Shown here: positions 42,349 to 50,781 of the stretch, in pieces
Layout of the letters: each line of letters starts with the position of its first letter
Position numbering within the stretch: the stretch's first letter is position 1
Assembly: GCA_964531025.1 (NCBI GenBank)
Contig: CAZHDY010000004.1
Coordinates: 73,018-137,017, forward strand
Length of the DNA stretch: 64,000 nucleotides
Direction: 5' to 3'
Origin: CALMEC01 sp964531025
GTDB taxonomy: Bacteria; Actinomycetota; Thermoleophilia; Miltoncostaeales; Miltoncostaeaceae
Position numbers and translations under genes: made by a program
Notes under the pieces: generated by a model
Seen by the model: only the letters and a program-made list of their open reading frames with translations
What the model was told of the DNA's origin: nothing
The model's database searches: none

Positions 42349-43089
42349 TCAAGCGCCTTCGGGCTGCTCGGTCGAGGTCTCGGTTGACAGGCGATCTGTC
42401 AGATCCCGCAAAAAGAGGTTGACCTGTTGCTCCATCAGTCCCGCCCGTTCGGTACTCAAAGACTCGTGCTTACCGTGCGCCGCGTCATTCCTCAACCCAG
42501 CCATCTGTTCAACCTCCTTCATGTCCTGCGGAGTTAGCCAGTCGGCGGTCCTGAGGGCTTTCGCATAGTTGTTGATGCCAGGCCGACCATTGACCTTTAG
42601 CCCCAGTTCTTCGACCGCGGAGCGCAGAGCGATCTCCAAGGCCGCCCCGGCCAGCACAATCGGCGCAGCGGGATGCACGCGTTTGTCATCGTTGAGCGCT
42701 CTGACTTGCCCCATGAGATCAGTGGATGCGACCTCACGCACGCCAGCCGTCTCGGCGATACGCGGCCGAACTTGGCCGGACTTAACCTGACCGATCCACT
42801 CGCGCAAGACATCGCCAATGGCGCGGGCACCGCTCTCCATCGACTGGCGTTCGCCCTTCGAATCGAACACAGCCTGTGCGCCTGTGACCCAACGAGAACC
42901 GCTACCCGCAAAGCGTTCGAGGAACGCCAAGGCAGCGATTGCACGGGCACGAATCCGCGCTTTTCCATCAACCTCGTCGGCCGTCCACCAGCCTGCGCCG
43001 AAGTCGCCCCTCTCCCAGTGCATTTCCTGTTCAAGAGCCGTGGCGTGTTCCTCTGCCCATTGGAGGATCTGGTCTGTTGTCGATTCCAT
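42349..43089 (-). CDS. HEPN-like protein with Rx4H motif
   Basis: A 246-residue helical protein. The C-terminal part is HEPN-like: APIVLAGAALEIALRSAVEE, NYAKALRTADWLTPQDMKEV and the motif RNDAAH at 200-205, matching the catalytic Rx4-6H pattern of HEPN ribonucleases. HEPN domains act as RNases in many toxin and anti-phage systems. The N-terminal ~110 residues are helical with an aromatic-rich segment (MHWERGDFGAGWWTADEVDG). ATG 43089 is preferred because the upstream extension looks non-coding. Convergent with the nucleotidyltransferase gene. Confidence 0.7.
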   Translation of the reverse strand: MESTTDQILQWAEEHATALEQEMHWERGDFGAGWWTADEVDGKARIRARAIAALAFLERFAGSGSRWVTGAQAVFDSKGERQSMESGARAIGDVLREWIGQVKSGQVRPRIAETAGVREVASTDLMGQVRALNDDKRVHPAAPIVLAGAALEIALRSAVEELGLKVNGRPGINNYAKALRTADWLTPQDMKEVEQMAGLRNDAAHGKHESLSTERAGLMEQQVNLFLRDLTDRLSTETSTEQPEGA

Positions 43090-43312
43090 CACGCCATCGT
43101 ATCGATGCCATGCACAAGATCTGCTGACTCGGCCGTCGTCATCATCGACCACGCGCTGACACGGCCCCCTGTGTCCCAGGCCGGCAAACTCATCTTGTGA
43201 TACGCCTCTGGCTGCTTGACCTTTGATCCGCAGGGCGAGACTTCCAGCCTGATTCAACGTTCCAGGCTCGTTCTGTTCGAGTAGGGTCGATCATGCGTTT
43301 GTCCGTCACGGT

Positions 43313-44278
43313 CTAGTCAGTTTCGGTTTGGTCATCCAGACGAATGAGAACCAGGCCTCCGAGCCCATCGAAGGCGCCTGGCATGAGACCTTCGAGGTCA
43401 GGACCGAGTAAGGTCATCGGCTCAACGTAGCTGGGAAGGGCCCGACGAAGTGGGGCGAGCACATGCTCAAAGTACGGCACATTCCAGTGTCCACGATCGG
43501 CGGGCACACGATCGAAGATTGGCCCCGACTGGTCTTCATCAACCTGCTGCAGGTCCATCGGAGGATCGGCGACCGTCTGAAACTGCCCCAGACGGATGGC
43601 CAATACCTTGTCGATCATCTTTCGGGTAACTGCCCGAACCCCTGTTTGTGTCGTCGTGAGAAAGTCCGTGAGCTCGGGGGACATTTGCTGCTTCAGCGGC
43701 CCGAGAAGCGGCGCAACCGCGTCGGAGGCGTTCATCGCATCCTCAAGCGCAATAGAGCGGTCGTAGACCGATTCCAGTGGGTCCCCGAGCAACCGATCAG
43801 CAAGCAGTGCAGGCATGAGCGATACGGAGCGCTTGACACAGGAGAGGCAACGGCCACGTTGGTGTTCAGGGCATGGCGTCCGACCGCGATAGCGACTGGC
43901 CCCAAGATAGAGCGCATACACGGGGAGTAATCCCAGATGCTGAGCTACCCCTAAGAGAGTTGCTCGCTGGCGGCCTGTCCGCCCTGGATAGTCGAAGTTG
44001 AACTCCCAGCGGTCGCCACGCACACTCATCCGCTTGGCCTGCACGAGCATCCCATAGGCGGCGCTGCTGTCGCTCCACCACCAGATCCAATCAGCCCCAC
44101 TGAGAGCCTCAGCGTGCCGAGTGAAGGGCACGACGGTGACAGCGTCGGCCGCCTTGGCGATGACGATCTCCGAAACGGTCTCCTCACTCCAACGCAGAGA
44201 GGCCCTCTCGCTCGCGTCCATGTGCCGTACGGCGTGAATGCGGGCCTGCCTGAAAGCTCCGCGAGCGTCGTTCACCAT
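43313..44278 (-). CDS. DUF6615-like protein, nuclease candidate
   Basis: A 321-residue protein resembling the DUF6615 family. The N-terminal pattern is EE32-33 (RWSEETVSEI), GADWIWWWSD with Asp63, then YGMLVQAKRM with Gln80-x-Lys82, which looks like a PD-(D/E)XK-type nuclease core (E...D...QxK). A probable zinc knuckle CPEHQRGRCLSCVK follows. The C-terminal half is of unknown fold. It sits between a HEPN-like gene and a GIY-YIG-like gene on the same strand, a context that favours a defence role; catalysis is untested inference. Confidence 0.62.
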   Translation of the reverse strand: MVNDARGAFRQARIHAVRHMDASERASLRWSEETVSEIVIAKAADAVTVVPFTRHAEALSGADWIWWWSDSSAAYGMLVQAKRMSVRGDRWEFNFDYPGRTGRQRATLLGVAQHLGLLPVYALYLGASRYRGRTPCPEHQRGRCLSCVKRSVSLMPALLADRLLGDPLESVYDRSIALEDAMNASDAVAPLLGPLKQQMSPELTDFLTTTQTGVRAVTRKMIDKVLAIRLGQFQTVADPPMDLQQVDEDQSGPIFDRVPADRGHWNVPYFEHVLAPLRRALPSYVEPMTLLGPDLEGLMPGAFDGLGGLVLIRLDDQTETD

Positions 44279-44367
44279 TTCATTTCACTAGACCAGCCAC
44301 TGCGACGAACATTACGCTCTACGCTCGCCGAACACGGCTTCGCGGCATCAGGCTGGGCCTAGGATAC

Positions 44368-45168
44368 CTAGGAGATTTCTTGCCACCGTTTAAATGCCTC
44401 GACGTCAGAGAGCGAGAGGCGGAACCATTCTCCATCCACCCGCTTACGGGCGAAACGCTTGCGCCAGTAGGCCTCGACGCCTGATGGGTCGTCGGTCTTG
44501 ATCTCATGGATCGTCGTTTCGATCACTGCCGCAGCACTGAGTTCCACACGTTGCTCGGTCCCGAGCTTTGAGCGGCCGATCCTAAACTCTCCTAGATGCC
44601 CGCTAATCAGGCGGACCACGCCGACGGGCAACCCATCAGCTTCTCCATCGAAGTTCGGATCCATAGCCTCTTGATCGTCGTCCGACTGCGGCCTTGGTCT
44701 CTCCTCCAGATGAAGGTTCGACAGGAGATGAACCTCCCGGGCTTCCCATCGATGAATCGCGTCTTGCAGAGCATTCGAAGCTTGGTTGATAGCCGCGAGC
44801 GCTAAGTCGCGACTTCTATCTGTCGCACCATCAGCGACTGCGAACTCCATCTGGTGATAGGCGCTTGCCGTCTGAAGGAAGGCAACATTGTCCACAAACC
44901 GCGTCAGATCATGGCGATGCGCATCCCAAGACCCAAAAATCGGATCGTAGGCCGAAGGGATACGCTTTCCGCTCGAAGGAGCCATTTCGATCCTCGCCTG
45001 AAGCGCGATCTGGTTCCGCTCCAGTTCGACGACGATGATCTTCGCGGCCGCAAAGCCATCCTCACTCTGTTGTCGCCGCGCCATGCACTGACCGACGTAG
45101 GCGCTGGCAACTCCGCCTACAATCGCACCTCCCGCACCCGCGATCGCCGTGATCCACTCCGCGTCCAC
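44368..45168 (-). CDS. Membrane-anchored protein with GIY-YIG/T5orf172-like C-terminus
   Basis: A 266-residue protein. It starts with a membrane helix (WITAIAGAGGAIVGGVASAY), has a long helical middle, and ends with EFRIGRSKLGTEQRVELSA, IHEIKTDDPSGVEAYWRKRF and VDGEWFRLSLSDVEAFKRW. The ending closely follows the C-terminus of T5orf172/MUG113 GIY-YIG proteins (IHExxTDDPxGxExYWHRRF, GEWFxLxxxDVxAFKRR). The N-terminal GIY and YIG strands are not evident, so the nuclease may be degenerate. Possibly the last gene of the element's cargo. Confidence 0.58.
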   Translation of the reverse strand: MDAEWITAIAGAGGAIVGGVASAYVGQCMARRQQSEDGFAAAKIIVVELERNQIALQARIEMAPSSGKRIPSAYDPIFGSWDAHRHDLTRFVDNVAFLQTASAYHQMEFAVADGATDRSRDLALAAINQASNALQDAIHRWEAREVHLLSNLHLEERPRPQSDDDQEAMDPNFDGEADGLPVGVVRLISGHLGEFRIGRSKLGTEQRVELSAAAVIETTIHEIKTDDPSGVEAYWRKRFARKRVDGEWFRLSLSDVEAFKRWQEIS

Positions 45169-45319
45169 GCGAGGAGCCTGCCAGATTGCACGGCGCCCAG
45201 GCAGCCAAGTGAACCGCCAGCCGACGACTCTGACTCCCCCGAATTCCGTCTTACTTCTTGGGGTCGTTCAACTTCAACTTGAACTCAGCCAGGTGTACCT
45301 GACGCACCCCAGATGCGGG

Positions 45320-45347
45320 CCTCGACCCGGCAACCCGCCGGTCGAGG
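45320..45347 (-). terminator. Terminator hairpin of the flavin-reductase gene
   Basis: CCTCGACC (45320-45327) pairs with GGTCGAGG (45340-45347), and an inner GGC/GCC extends the stem past a one-base bulge. It lies 36 nt downstream of the minus-strand reductase stop. Confidence 0.55.
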
Positions 45348-45382
45348 GCCAAGACCGGTCCGGAATCGCGAAGGGCAGATCG

Positions 45383-45943
45383 CTACACCGACCTGTGGGC
45401 GATAAGAGCAGCCGCCACGTTCTCTACGCCATCCCGCACCCAAGAGTCGCTCAGGGTTCCGTCGTCGTCAAAGCGATCATGGACCCGCGATACGGAGATC
45501 GTCTCATCGACGACCACGGCACCTGCACGCTCGAGGATGCGCTGAGCATCCGCGATCGCGCCCCGCGCACCACCCGGACCCGGGCTGGCGCCGATGACGG
45601 CGACACTCTTTCCTCGTAAGACACTCGTGGCCCGCGGGCGCGACGCCCAGTCGATTGCGTTCTTCAACTGTCCGGGAACCGACCCGTTGTATTCGGGCGT
45701 CGCCACCAGTACGGCGTTCGCACCCGCGATGCGTGCTCTCAGATCTCGCACCGCGTGGCCGGCCGTCACCTCGTCGTCCTCGTCGAACGGCGGGATCTGC
45801 TTCAGTCGCTCGAACGAATCGGCCACGCACCGAGATCCCAGCACCTCGCGGGCGACGTCCATGAGCCGCCGGTTGACCGAGTCACGCCGAAGACTCCCGA
45901 CGAGGCACAGGATCCGTAGGTCGCCGGTGTGATCGTCGTTCAT
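45383..45943 (-). CDS. NAD(P)H-dependent FMN reductase
   Basis: A 186-residue flavodoxin-fold reductase: LCLVGSLRRDSVNRRLMDVA (phosphate loop), VLVATPEYNGSVPGQLKNAI then DWASRP (FMN contacts) and VAVIGASPGPGGARGA. It likely reduces quinones, azo compounds or flavin. It is divergent from a MarR regulator and shares a palindromic promoter with it. Two ATGs lie in tandem; 45943 has the better 6-nt spacing from GGGAG. Confidence 0.88.
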   Translation of the reverse strand: MNDDHTGDLRILCLVGSLRRDSVNRRLMDVAREVLGSRCVADSFERLKQIPPFDEDDEVTAGHAVRDLRARIAGANAVLVATPEYNGSVPGQLKNAIDWASRPRATSVLRGKSVAVIGASPGPGGARGAIADAQRILERAGAVVVDETISVSRVHDRFDDDGTLSDSWVRDGVENVAAALIAHRSV

Positions 45944-45960
45944 CATCCGCTCCCTTTTTG

Positions 45961-46015
45961 TTGACACCATCACCTATTTATGTGACATCGTCACACACTT
46001 AGGTGATGATGTCAA
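45961..46015. promoter_or_regulatory. Overlapping face-to-face promoters and MarR operator
   Basis: The outer arms TTGACACCATCACCTA (45961-45976) and TAGGTGATGATGTCAA (46000-46015) are inverted repeats matching at 15 of 16 positions. Between them TGTGAC-ATC-GTCACA (45981-45995) is a perfect palindrome. Each outer end is a TTGACA box; 17 bp inward lie GACATC (right-reading) and GACGAT (left-reading). The two promoters therefore overlap head-on, with leaders of about 35-41 nt to each start codon. Confidence 0.7.
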
Positions 46016-46038
46016 CAAGCGCACGCTAGGGTGGGTCG

Positions 46039-46479
46039 ATGAGCGAGGAGCCGATATCGGAGATGCCGACAGTTCCTCAGGTGCTGGGACGCCTGCGGAT
46101 CGCACTCAACGCGAGCTTCTCCCGCGCCAGCCGCGAAGTCGGACTCACTCCGCAACAGGCCGAGCTCCTGTGTTTTCTGTTCGCGCCGCGATCGATCGGC
46201 GAGCTGGCCGGGCTACTGCACTGTGATCGCTCGAATGTGAGCCACCTCGTCGACCGGGCTACCGCACGTGACCTACTCCGACGGGAACCCGACAACGAAG
46301 ACGGTCGAGTCAGCCGGGTCGCGCTCACCGACGAGGGATACGCCCTCGCATCGAGCTTTATTCGGCGTCTGGAGCGCCTCACCCACGATCTGCGCGCGGG
46401 CTGGACATCCGAGCGCACGACGGATGCCACAGCCCTCCTCGCCGAGATCGCCGAGACTCTGGAGGATCCGACCAGCTGA
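46039..46479 (+). CDS. MarR-family transcriptional regulator
   Basis: A 146-residue winged-helix repressor: SREVGLTPQQAELLCFLFAP, IGELAGLLHCDRSNVSHLVD (recognition helix) and the wing RREPDNEDGRVSRVALTDEG. It probably binds the nested palindromes in the shared promoter and controls itself and the divergent flavin reductase, responding to small phenolic or electrophilic ligands as is typical for MarR proteins. A cysteine (LHCDRS) sits in the recognition helix region. Confidence 0.9.
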   Translation: MSEEPISEMPTVPQVLGRLRIALNASFSRASREVGLTPQQAELLCFLFAPRSIGELAGLLHCDRSNVSHLVDRATARDLLRREPDNEDGRVSRVALTDEGYALASSFIRRLERLTHDLRAGWTSERTTDATALLAEIAETLEDPTS

Positions 46480-46538
46480 CCGTCGTCGAGGCCGCACCCT
46501 CGGGGACCGGCTCCTCACTCACGCCGCTCTGTGGCGCC

Positions 46539-46634
46539 ACGCTCACCGAGTGGAGCGAGAAGGTTTCTCAGACTGAGAGTGAGTTGACGGCCAACGGCGT
46601 TCCTTTCGCCTTTGGAGCAGCGTGGTCCGGTCGA
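46539..46634 (+). pseudogene. N-terminal remnant of a nucleotidyltransferase gene
   Basis: This frame reads TLTEWSEKVSQTESELTANG then VPFAFGAAW, which aligns with TWGEKVIRLSSELTAQG then VPFAFGGAI at the start of the NTase gene at 41.73 kb. Similarity ends after the GG motif region, and the DID catalytic residues are missing. It is a truncated relic lying between MarR and a membrane-protein gene. Confidence 0.65.
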
Positions 46635-46663
46635 CTCAACTCTCTCGGAATACGGCCACCACG

Positions 46664-47266
46664 TCACTGCGGTGGGTCGTCGTCGATCGCGACGAGTGCC
46701 AGGCCGAACCAGGCGAACAGAATCATCCAGACGCCGATCCCGACGCGGCCTGCCTCCATGGATCCCATGAGCGACGGGACCAGGGCCACGAAAACGTAGG
46801 CGCCGATGGCCAACGGAAGCCACCGGCCAGCGCCGGGCAGTAGTCGGTCTCGCGCGAGGCCGACCCCGGCGACGATCCATCCCAGTCCGATCGCGATGAC
46901 CGGGAGGCCGTACGACATGTCGACCGCGTCTGCGATATCGCTCCCGACGAGCGCGTTGCGCGCGGTGATCGCAAACAGCTCGCACACCGTCAACCCGGCC
47001 ATACCGACGAGACCAAGCACCAAGCCGGCCCGAGAGAATCTGCTCGACGTCGGCCAGGCGAGATGGGTCAGCACATACATACCGGCGATCAAGCCGAGGT
47101 GCTGGACCGCGAACCACGACTGCGCCACGGCATAGGACGTCCCCCCGAACGGGTAGCTGTAATGGGTGTCCGCCACCTCGGGCGACCACACGATGATGGC
47201 GATGCCAGAAGCGGCGCCGAGGACACCGGCAACGGCGGTCGCCCAGCCGGCTGTGCGGATGCGCAT
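46664..47266 (-). CDS. Six-helix integral membrane protein, unknown function
   Basis: A 200-residue membrane protein with about six helices (AVAGVLGAASGIAIIVW, LGLIAGMYVLTHLAW, LVLGLVGMAGLTVCELFAI, LPVIAIGLGWIVAGVGLA, LAIGAYVFVALVPSLMG, GVWMILFAWFGLALVAI). No charged catalytic pattern is seen and no family is recognised. It follows another membrane-protein gene by 3 nt on the same strand, so the two are cotranscribed. Confidence 0.75.
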   Translation of the reverse strand: MRIRTAGWATAVAGVLGAASGIAIIVWSPEVADTHYSYPFGGTSYAVAQSWFAVQHLGLIAGMYVLTHLAWPTSSRFSRAGLVLGLVGMAGLTVCELFAITARNALVGSDIADAVDMSYGLPVIAIGLGWIVAGVGLARDRLLPGAGRWLPLAIGAYVFVALVPSLMGSMEAGRVGIGVWMILFAWFGLALVAIDDDPPQ

Positions 47267-47269
47267 GGC

Positions 47270-47605
47270 CTATCCCCTGAACCAGCGCCGGGTTCTCAGT
47301 TGGGCGACCGCTATGACGACGGCCACGACACCGTACGAGACACGCAGACCGGTGTCATCAGAACCGTCACCGACAGCGGCCACGGAGGCGATCGTCGCGA
47401 CCTCGATCCAGACCGCCCACCACGCCCACGTGAGTCGCTGGGGATAGCCGTTGATCAGGACGAGCACCGCGATCGCGTTCATGCCGGCGAAGCCACAGAA
47501 GAGGACCGGGTCGTCGAGCACGAAGATCAGGACCGCGTGGTTCACCGCCAACAGCGCGGACAAGCCGACGATAAGCCACCACGAGATACGTGTAGTACGT
47601 GTCAT
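47270..47605 (-). CDS. Four-helix integral membrane protein, unknown function
   Basis: A 111-residue protein with four predicted helices (WWLIVGLSALLAVNHAVLIF, FCGFAGMNAIAVLVLING, WWAVWIEVATIASVAAVG, VSYGVVAVVIAVAQL) and a basic end. ATG 47605. It is translated just before the six-helix protein and is divergent from the LuxR gene 75 bp away, which may regulate the pair. Confidence 0.72.
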   Translation of the reverse strand: MTRTTRISWWLIVGLSALLAVNHAVLIFVLDDPVLFCGFAGMNAIAVLVLINGYPQRLTWAWWAVWIEVATIASVAAVGDGSDDTGLRVSYGVVAVVIAVAQLRTRRWFRG

Positions 47606-47680
47606 GGCGCCATCCTCACCGGGATTCGCGGTGCTTGTCGTCCGTGGAAACACGTAATTCCACTGCCTTATGATTCCGGC

Positions 47681-48979
47681 ATGGACGAATGGGTGGTGCA
47701 GGCACGCGAGTTGTGCGCCGCCGGGCGAGTGGACGAGGCCATCACCCTCGTGGCAGCCATCGCCGGAGAGACCGACGACGAGGAGGTGCTCGTCCTCGTC
47801 GCCGAGCTGGTGCCGCGGCCGGTCGATCCGGTGGCTCGGGGACGTCTGCATCTGGCCATCGCGCAGGCGGCCGATCGCGTGCGATCGCCCGCGCTCAAGA
47901 AGAGGATCGGGCTCCGACTCGACGATACCGTCGACCACTTTCGACCGACGGGTGCACTGTCGTCGTCGCGGATGGACGAGCTCGCGGTCACCGGGGACCG
48001 GGCAGCTGCACTCGATGCGATCGCCGCCCTGTCCTGTGAGGCCTCCGGCGCTCTCGACAGATCGCGCCTCCACCTGTTGGTGGCCGCTCAGGCGTTCATG
48101 GACGGACGGTTCGACACCGCTCTGGAGCACGTCGACCTGGCCCTCGCCCTCGGCTCCCCAGGCAGCGACGCCTTCTATCTCGCTCCGGTCTTTCGATCGG
48201 CGGTCTCTCGTATGACCGGATCAGGGGTCGAGGCGATGATTCCGATCGTCCGAGAAGCGGTCGAGAGACTTCCCTTCGCAGCCAGGACCTGGCTCGCCCT
48301 GATGCTGAAGTCGGCTGGCGAGCGAGTCGAGTGCGCCAGGCTGTGGGAGGCCCTCGCCTCACACGTTGACGAGGTTCCGCAGGAGGCCGCCGAGTTCCTG
48401 GTCGCCGGTGTCGACCATGCGGAGTTGTGCGCATGGCTCGATGACCGACAGACGGCGGAGCGCGTCTACAACCGCCTCACACCCCACGCCCACCTCCACG
48501 CTGTCGGCCATGCGACCGGACCCTACGGAGGTCCTGTCGAGCTGGCGCTCGGGCGACTCGCGCGCGTGCTCGGTCGGGTCGACGTCGCTCGAGGGCACCT
48601 GCGGCGCGCGGTAGCCACCTGCCGATCGATCCACGTCCCGGCGTACGAGGCCTTCGCCCTCGTCGAACTGGCGAAGGTCGAGGGACTCAGAACACGCGCC
48701 CGCGCCGACGCCATTCGCGAGGCTCGCCGACTCGCCGGGAGTCTCGGGCTCAATCCGTTGGCCGAGGAGCTTGACGCCCTCGAAGCCGTTACCCCCGTCG
48801 GCCCGTTGACCCCGCGGGAGTCCGAGATCGCCGATCTGGTCGGTACCGGCATGACCAACGCCCAGATCGCCGAGAGGCTGTTCCTCTCCGAACGCACCGT
48901 CGAGACGCATGTCAGCAGGTCGATGCTCAAGCTCGGCGTGACGTCGCGGACCGCCATGGCGGCAGCCCTGCGGCCTTGA
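47681..48979 (+). CDS. LuxR-family regulator with TPR-like helical domain
   Basis: A 432-residue protein. About 360 residues of helical, TPR-like sequence (ELALGRLARVLGRVDVARGH, AYEAFALVELAKVEGLRTRA) precede a C-terminal LuxR HTH: LTPRESEIADLVGTGMTNAQ, AERLFLSERTVETHVSRSML, KLGVTSRTAMAAAL. No AAA/NTPase motif is found, unlike full MalT-type LAL regulators, so it resembles only their C-terminal half. Likely controls the divergent membrane genes (inference). Confidence 0.84.
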   Translation: MDEWVVQARELCAAGRVDEAITLVAAIAGETDDEEVLVLVAELVPRPVDPVARGRLHLAIAQAADRVRSPALKKRIGLRLDDTVDHFRPTGALSSSRMDELAVTGDRAAALDAIAALSCEASGALDRSRLHLLVAAQAFMDGRFDTALEHVDLALALGSPGSDAFYLAPVFRSAVSRMTGSGVEAMIPIVREAVERLPFAARTWLALMLKSAGERVECARLWEALASHVDEVPQEAAEFLVAGVDHAELCAWLDDRQTAERVYNRLTPHAHLHAVGHATGPYGGPVELALGRLARVLGRVDVARGHLRRAVATCRSIHVPAYEAFALVELAKVEGLRTRARADAIREARRLAGSLGLNPLAEELDALEAVTPVGPLTPRESEIADLVGTGMTNAQIAERLFLSERTVETHVSRSMLKLGVTSRTAMAAALRP

Positions 48980-49075
48980 CCAGAAGCACGTCGTTCACTG
49001 CCAACAGCACCGCCTGGTATCCGGTGGCGAGAGCGTGGCCTGTGACCGGTCGATCGTGCTCTCCCCAGCCTCGAC

Positions 49076-49513
49076 TCAACCAGAGAAGCGGGCAGCCAAG
49101 TTACTCATCAGCTCGGTGTGGATGCGCCCCAGTCCCTTCGGGGCGAAGGTGCGCTCGAAGAAGCCACCGATCCCGCCGGCACCCGTCCACGTCGTGGTCA
49201 CGGTGACCGAACTCACCGCACCGTTTGGCGCCACGTGAAAGGTCGTCACCATCGACGAGTTCCGGTCCTTCTCGACCACGCTGTCGGAGGTGGTGGTGAC
49301 ATCGGCGAGGACGTGGCGAACGCGCTTCTTGGTGGCGTGAAGCTGCCAGACGACCACGGTCCCGGTACCGACGCCACCCTCCTGTACCGCGTAGTCGGTG
49401 TACTCGGCCGGCAGGATTGCCGGACGGACGGTCGCATAGTCCGCGAGCGCGGCCAGCACCTCGTCCGGAGCGGCAGGAATCGTGGCTTCGGTGGTAGCGG
49501 TGACGGTTCCCAT
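49076..49513 (-). CDS. SRPBCC-family protein
   Basis: A 145-residue START/Bet-v1-fold protein: VTATTEATIPAAPDEVLAAL (first strand and helix), GVGTGTVVVWQLHATKKRVR and a C-terminal long helix GLGRIHTELMSNLAARF. The pattern is close to polyketide-cyclase-like SRPBCC proteins that bind hydrophobic ligands. ATG 49513. No informative neighbours; the 286 bp upstream contain no other gene I can support. Confidence 0.83.
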   Translation of the reverse strand: MGTVTATTEATIPAAPDEVLAALADYATVRPAILPAEYTDYAVQEGGVGTGTVVVWQLHATKKRVRHVLADVTTTSDSVVEKDRNSSMVTTFHVAPNGAVSSVTVTTTWTGAGGIGGFFERTFAPKGLGRIHTELMSNLAARFSG

Positions 49514-49799
49514 GTGTGGTGCTCCTCGGTGTCGGCGTCGGTCGGTGTCGGGATGAGCTCGCTCCACGGGTCATCCCGGACCCCACGGACCACCGATCGG
49601 AGGGTGGCGCCGCGGCGGACGAGACGGTACCCGACATCGACGGTGAAGTCTCGCGTCAACGGTGGCAGCCTGCCCGGATGCGCCGCGCAACGGCGACGGG
49701 AGCGACGATGTGGGAACCGACGGGGCATACGCACCGCAATCGGCTCTCTGACAGAAACATGCTGTTTCGGTCCGCCGGCCGCTGGTACGATCCTCCGCC

Positions 49800-50660
49800 A
49801 TGAACACAGAACCGGACTCCACCACCCCTCGGAACCATCGCAGCAGGGGTGCGCGGCTGTCCGGCATGCTCGCCGGCGGGGCGGCCGTCCTGCTGATCGC
49901 GAGCCCATACGCGGTCGGGGCGTCGATAAGCGCACCGACGCCCGAGTCACTGGCGAAGAACCGCCCCGTCTTCACGATCACGAACACCGGCGTCTGCAAT
50001 GCCGGGACCCAGGCCAACTGGTTCTACATCTCGAAGACGTCGACCCGCGCCACCCAGGTGGAGAACGGCCTCACGTTCGTGACGTGGCTGGAGAACACCT
50101 CGGAGAGCAGGGGAGGACGCTCGACCGGGTTCAACTCGGACCAGAGCAAGCCGGGAAGCGTTTTCGACTTCACCGCGCCTGGACCGGCCTTCACCGCAGG
50201 CAAGTACTACTTCCAGATCAGCTACTGGAACATCGTCCCGTCCGGGCTGTCGTGGTCATGCGGACTGACCGCCGGTCAGCCGGGTTCGAAGAACCCCCGG
50301 TACGACATCGAGATCCCGTTCTACACCGAGCCGCAGTCCTTCACCATCCCGGTGCAGCTCCGCGCGCCCAAGACCACGGCGATCTACCAGTCCCCCAAGC
50401 AGCCCTACATGAATGCCTTCGGGCGGGTCGCGACGAACGCGGGTGCCTACCGCTACACCTGCTCGGTGTTCAAGGGGACGAAGAGGATCACGGCGACGGC
50501 CGGCAACAGTTTCCTGGCGACGCCGTCCGCGGCCGCCAAATGGAGCTGTTACAACCTCAGGGTGCCCGAGAAGCTCGACGGCACACGCCTCACGCTGAAG
50601 GTCGTGGTGACCGCCAGTAAGAGCAAGACGACCACGACGAGGACGTTCGTGGCGCGCTAG
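49800..50660 (+). CDS. Secreted protein of unknown function
   Basis: A 286-residue exported protein with a long N-region and signal or anchor (SGMLAGGAAVLLIASPYAVG). The rest is beta-rich with paired cysteines (TNTGVCNAGTQANWFYISKT, SGLSWSCGLTAGQPGS, YTCSVFKGTKRITATAGNSF) and ends in a Lys/Thr-rich segment (VVVTASKSKTTTTRTFVAR), as in many exported proteins of this lineage. TACGAT at 49785-49790 is a plausible -10 box only 9 bp before the ATG, so the mRNA may be leaderless. Confidence 0.72.
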   Translation: MNTEPDSTTPRNHRSRGARLSGMLAGGAAVLLIASPYAVGASISAPTPESLAKNRPVFTITNTGVCNAGTQANWFYISKTSTRATQVENGLTFVTWLENTSESRGGRSTGFNSDQSKPGSVFDFTAPGPAFTAGKYYFQISYWNIVPSGLSWSCGLTAGQPGSKNPRYDIEIPFYTEPQSFTIPVQLRAPKTTAIYQSPKQPYMNAFGRVATNAGAYRYTCSVFKGTKRITATAGNSFLATPSAAAKWSCYNLRVPEKLDGTRLTLKVVVTASKSKTTTTRTFVAR

Positions 50661-50781
50661 ATGGTCGATCCCATGGCCGCGTTGCTGAGGAACGCATCCA
50701 CGCCAGCAGGGGGCACGCGCCACCCCGCGATATCCGCGGAATCACAGGTCTAACGGTCCTTCGGTGCGTAGTGTGAGATCC

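Larger units (their letters stand above)
27020..45300. mobile_element. Integrative element at tRNA-Glu carrying transfer-like and defence-like genes
   Basis: The left end is well supported: a large serine recombinase abuts and reads into tRNA-Glu. Element-type genes follow (ImmA/IrrE peptidase, ArdA, replication-relaxation protein, VirD4-like ATPase, small ladder genes), then cargo with defence-like domains (SIR2, HEPN, DUF6615-like, nucleotidyltransferase, XRE-ImmA). Parts, especially 36-38 kb, are visibly poorer in GC than the chromosome. The right limit is uncertain; about 45.2-45.3 kb is a guess, placed after the last unknown gene and near a hairpin. No relaxase or complete secretion channel is seen. 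Confidence 0.75.

Noticed and set aside
43246..43268. AGCCTG/CAGGCT inverted repeat after the DUF6615-like gene
   Set aside because: Only 6 bp with an 11-nt loop and no U-tract; too weak to call a terminator.
26985..46700. Search for a second copy of the tRNA-Glu 3' end as attR
   Set aside because: No copy of the GGGTTCGAATCCCG region was found. Serine recombinases need only a short core, so absence does not argue against the element, but the right end stays undefined.
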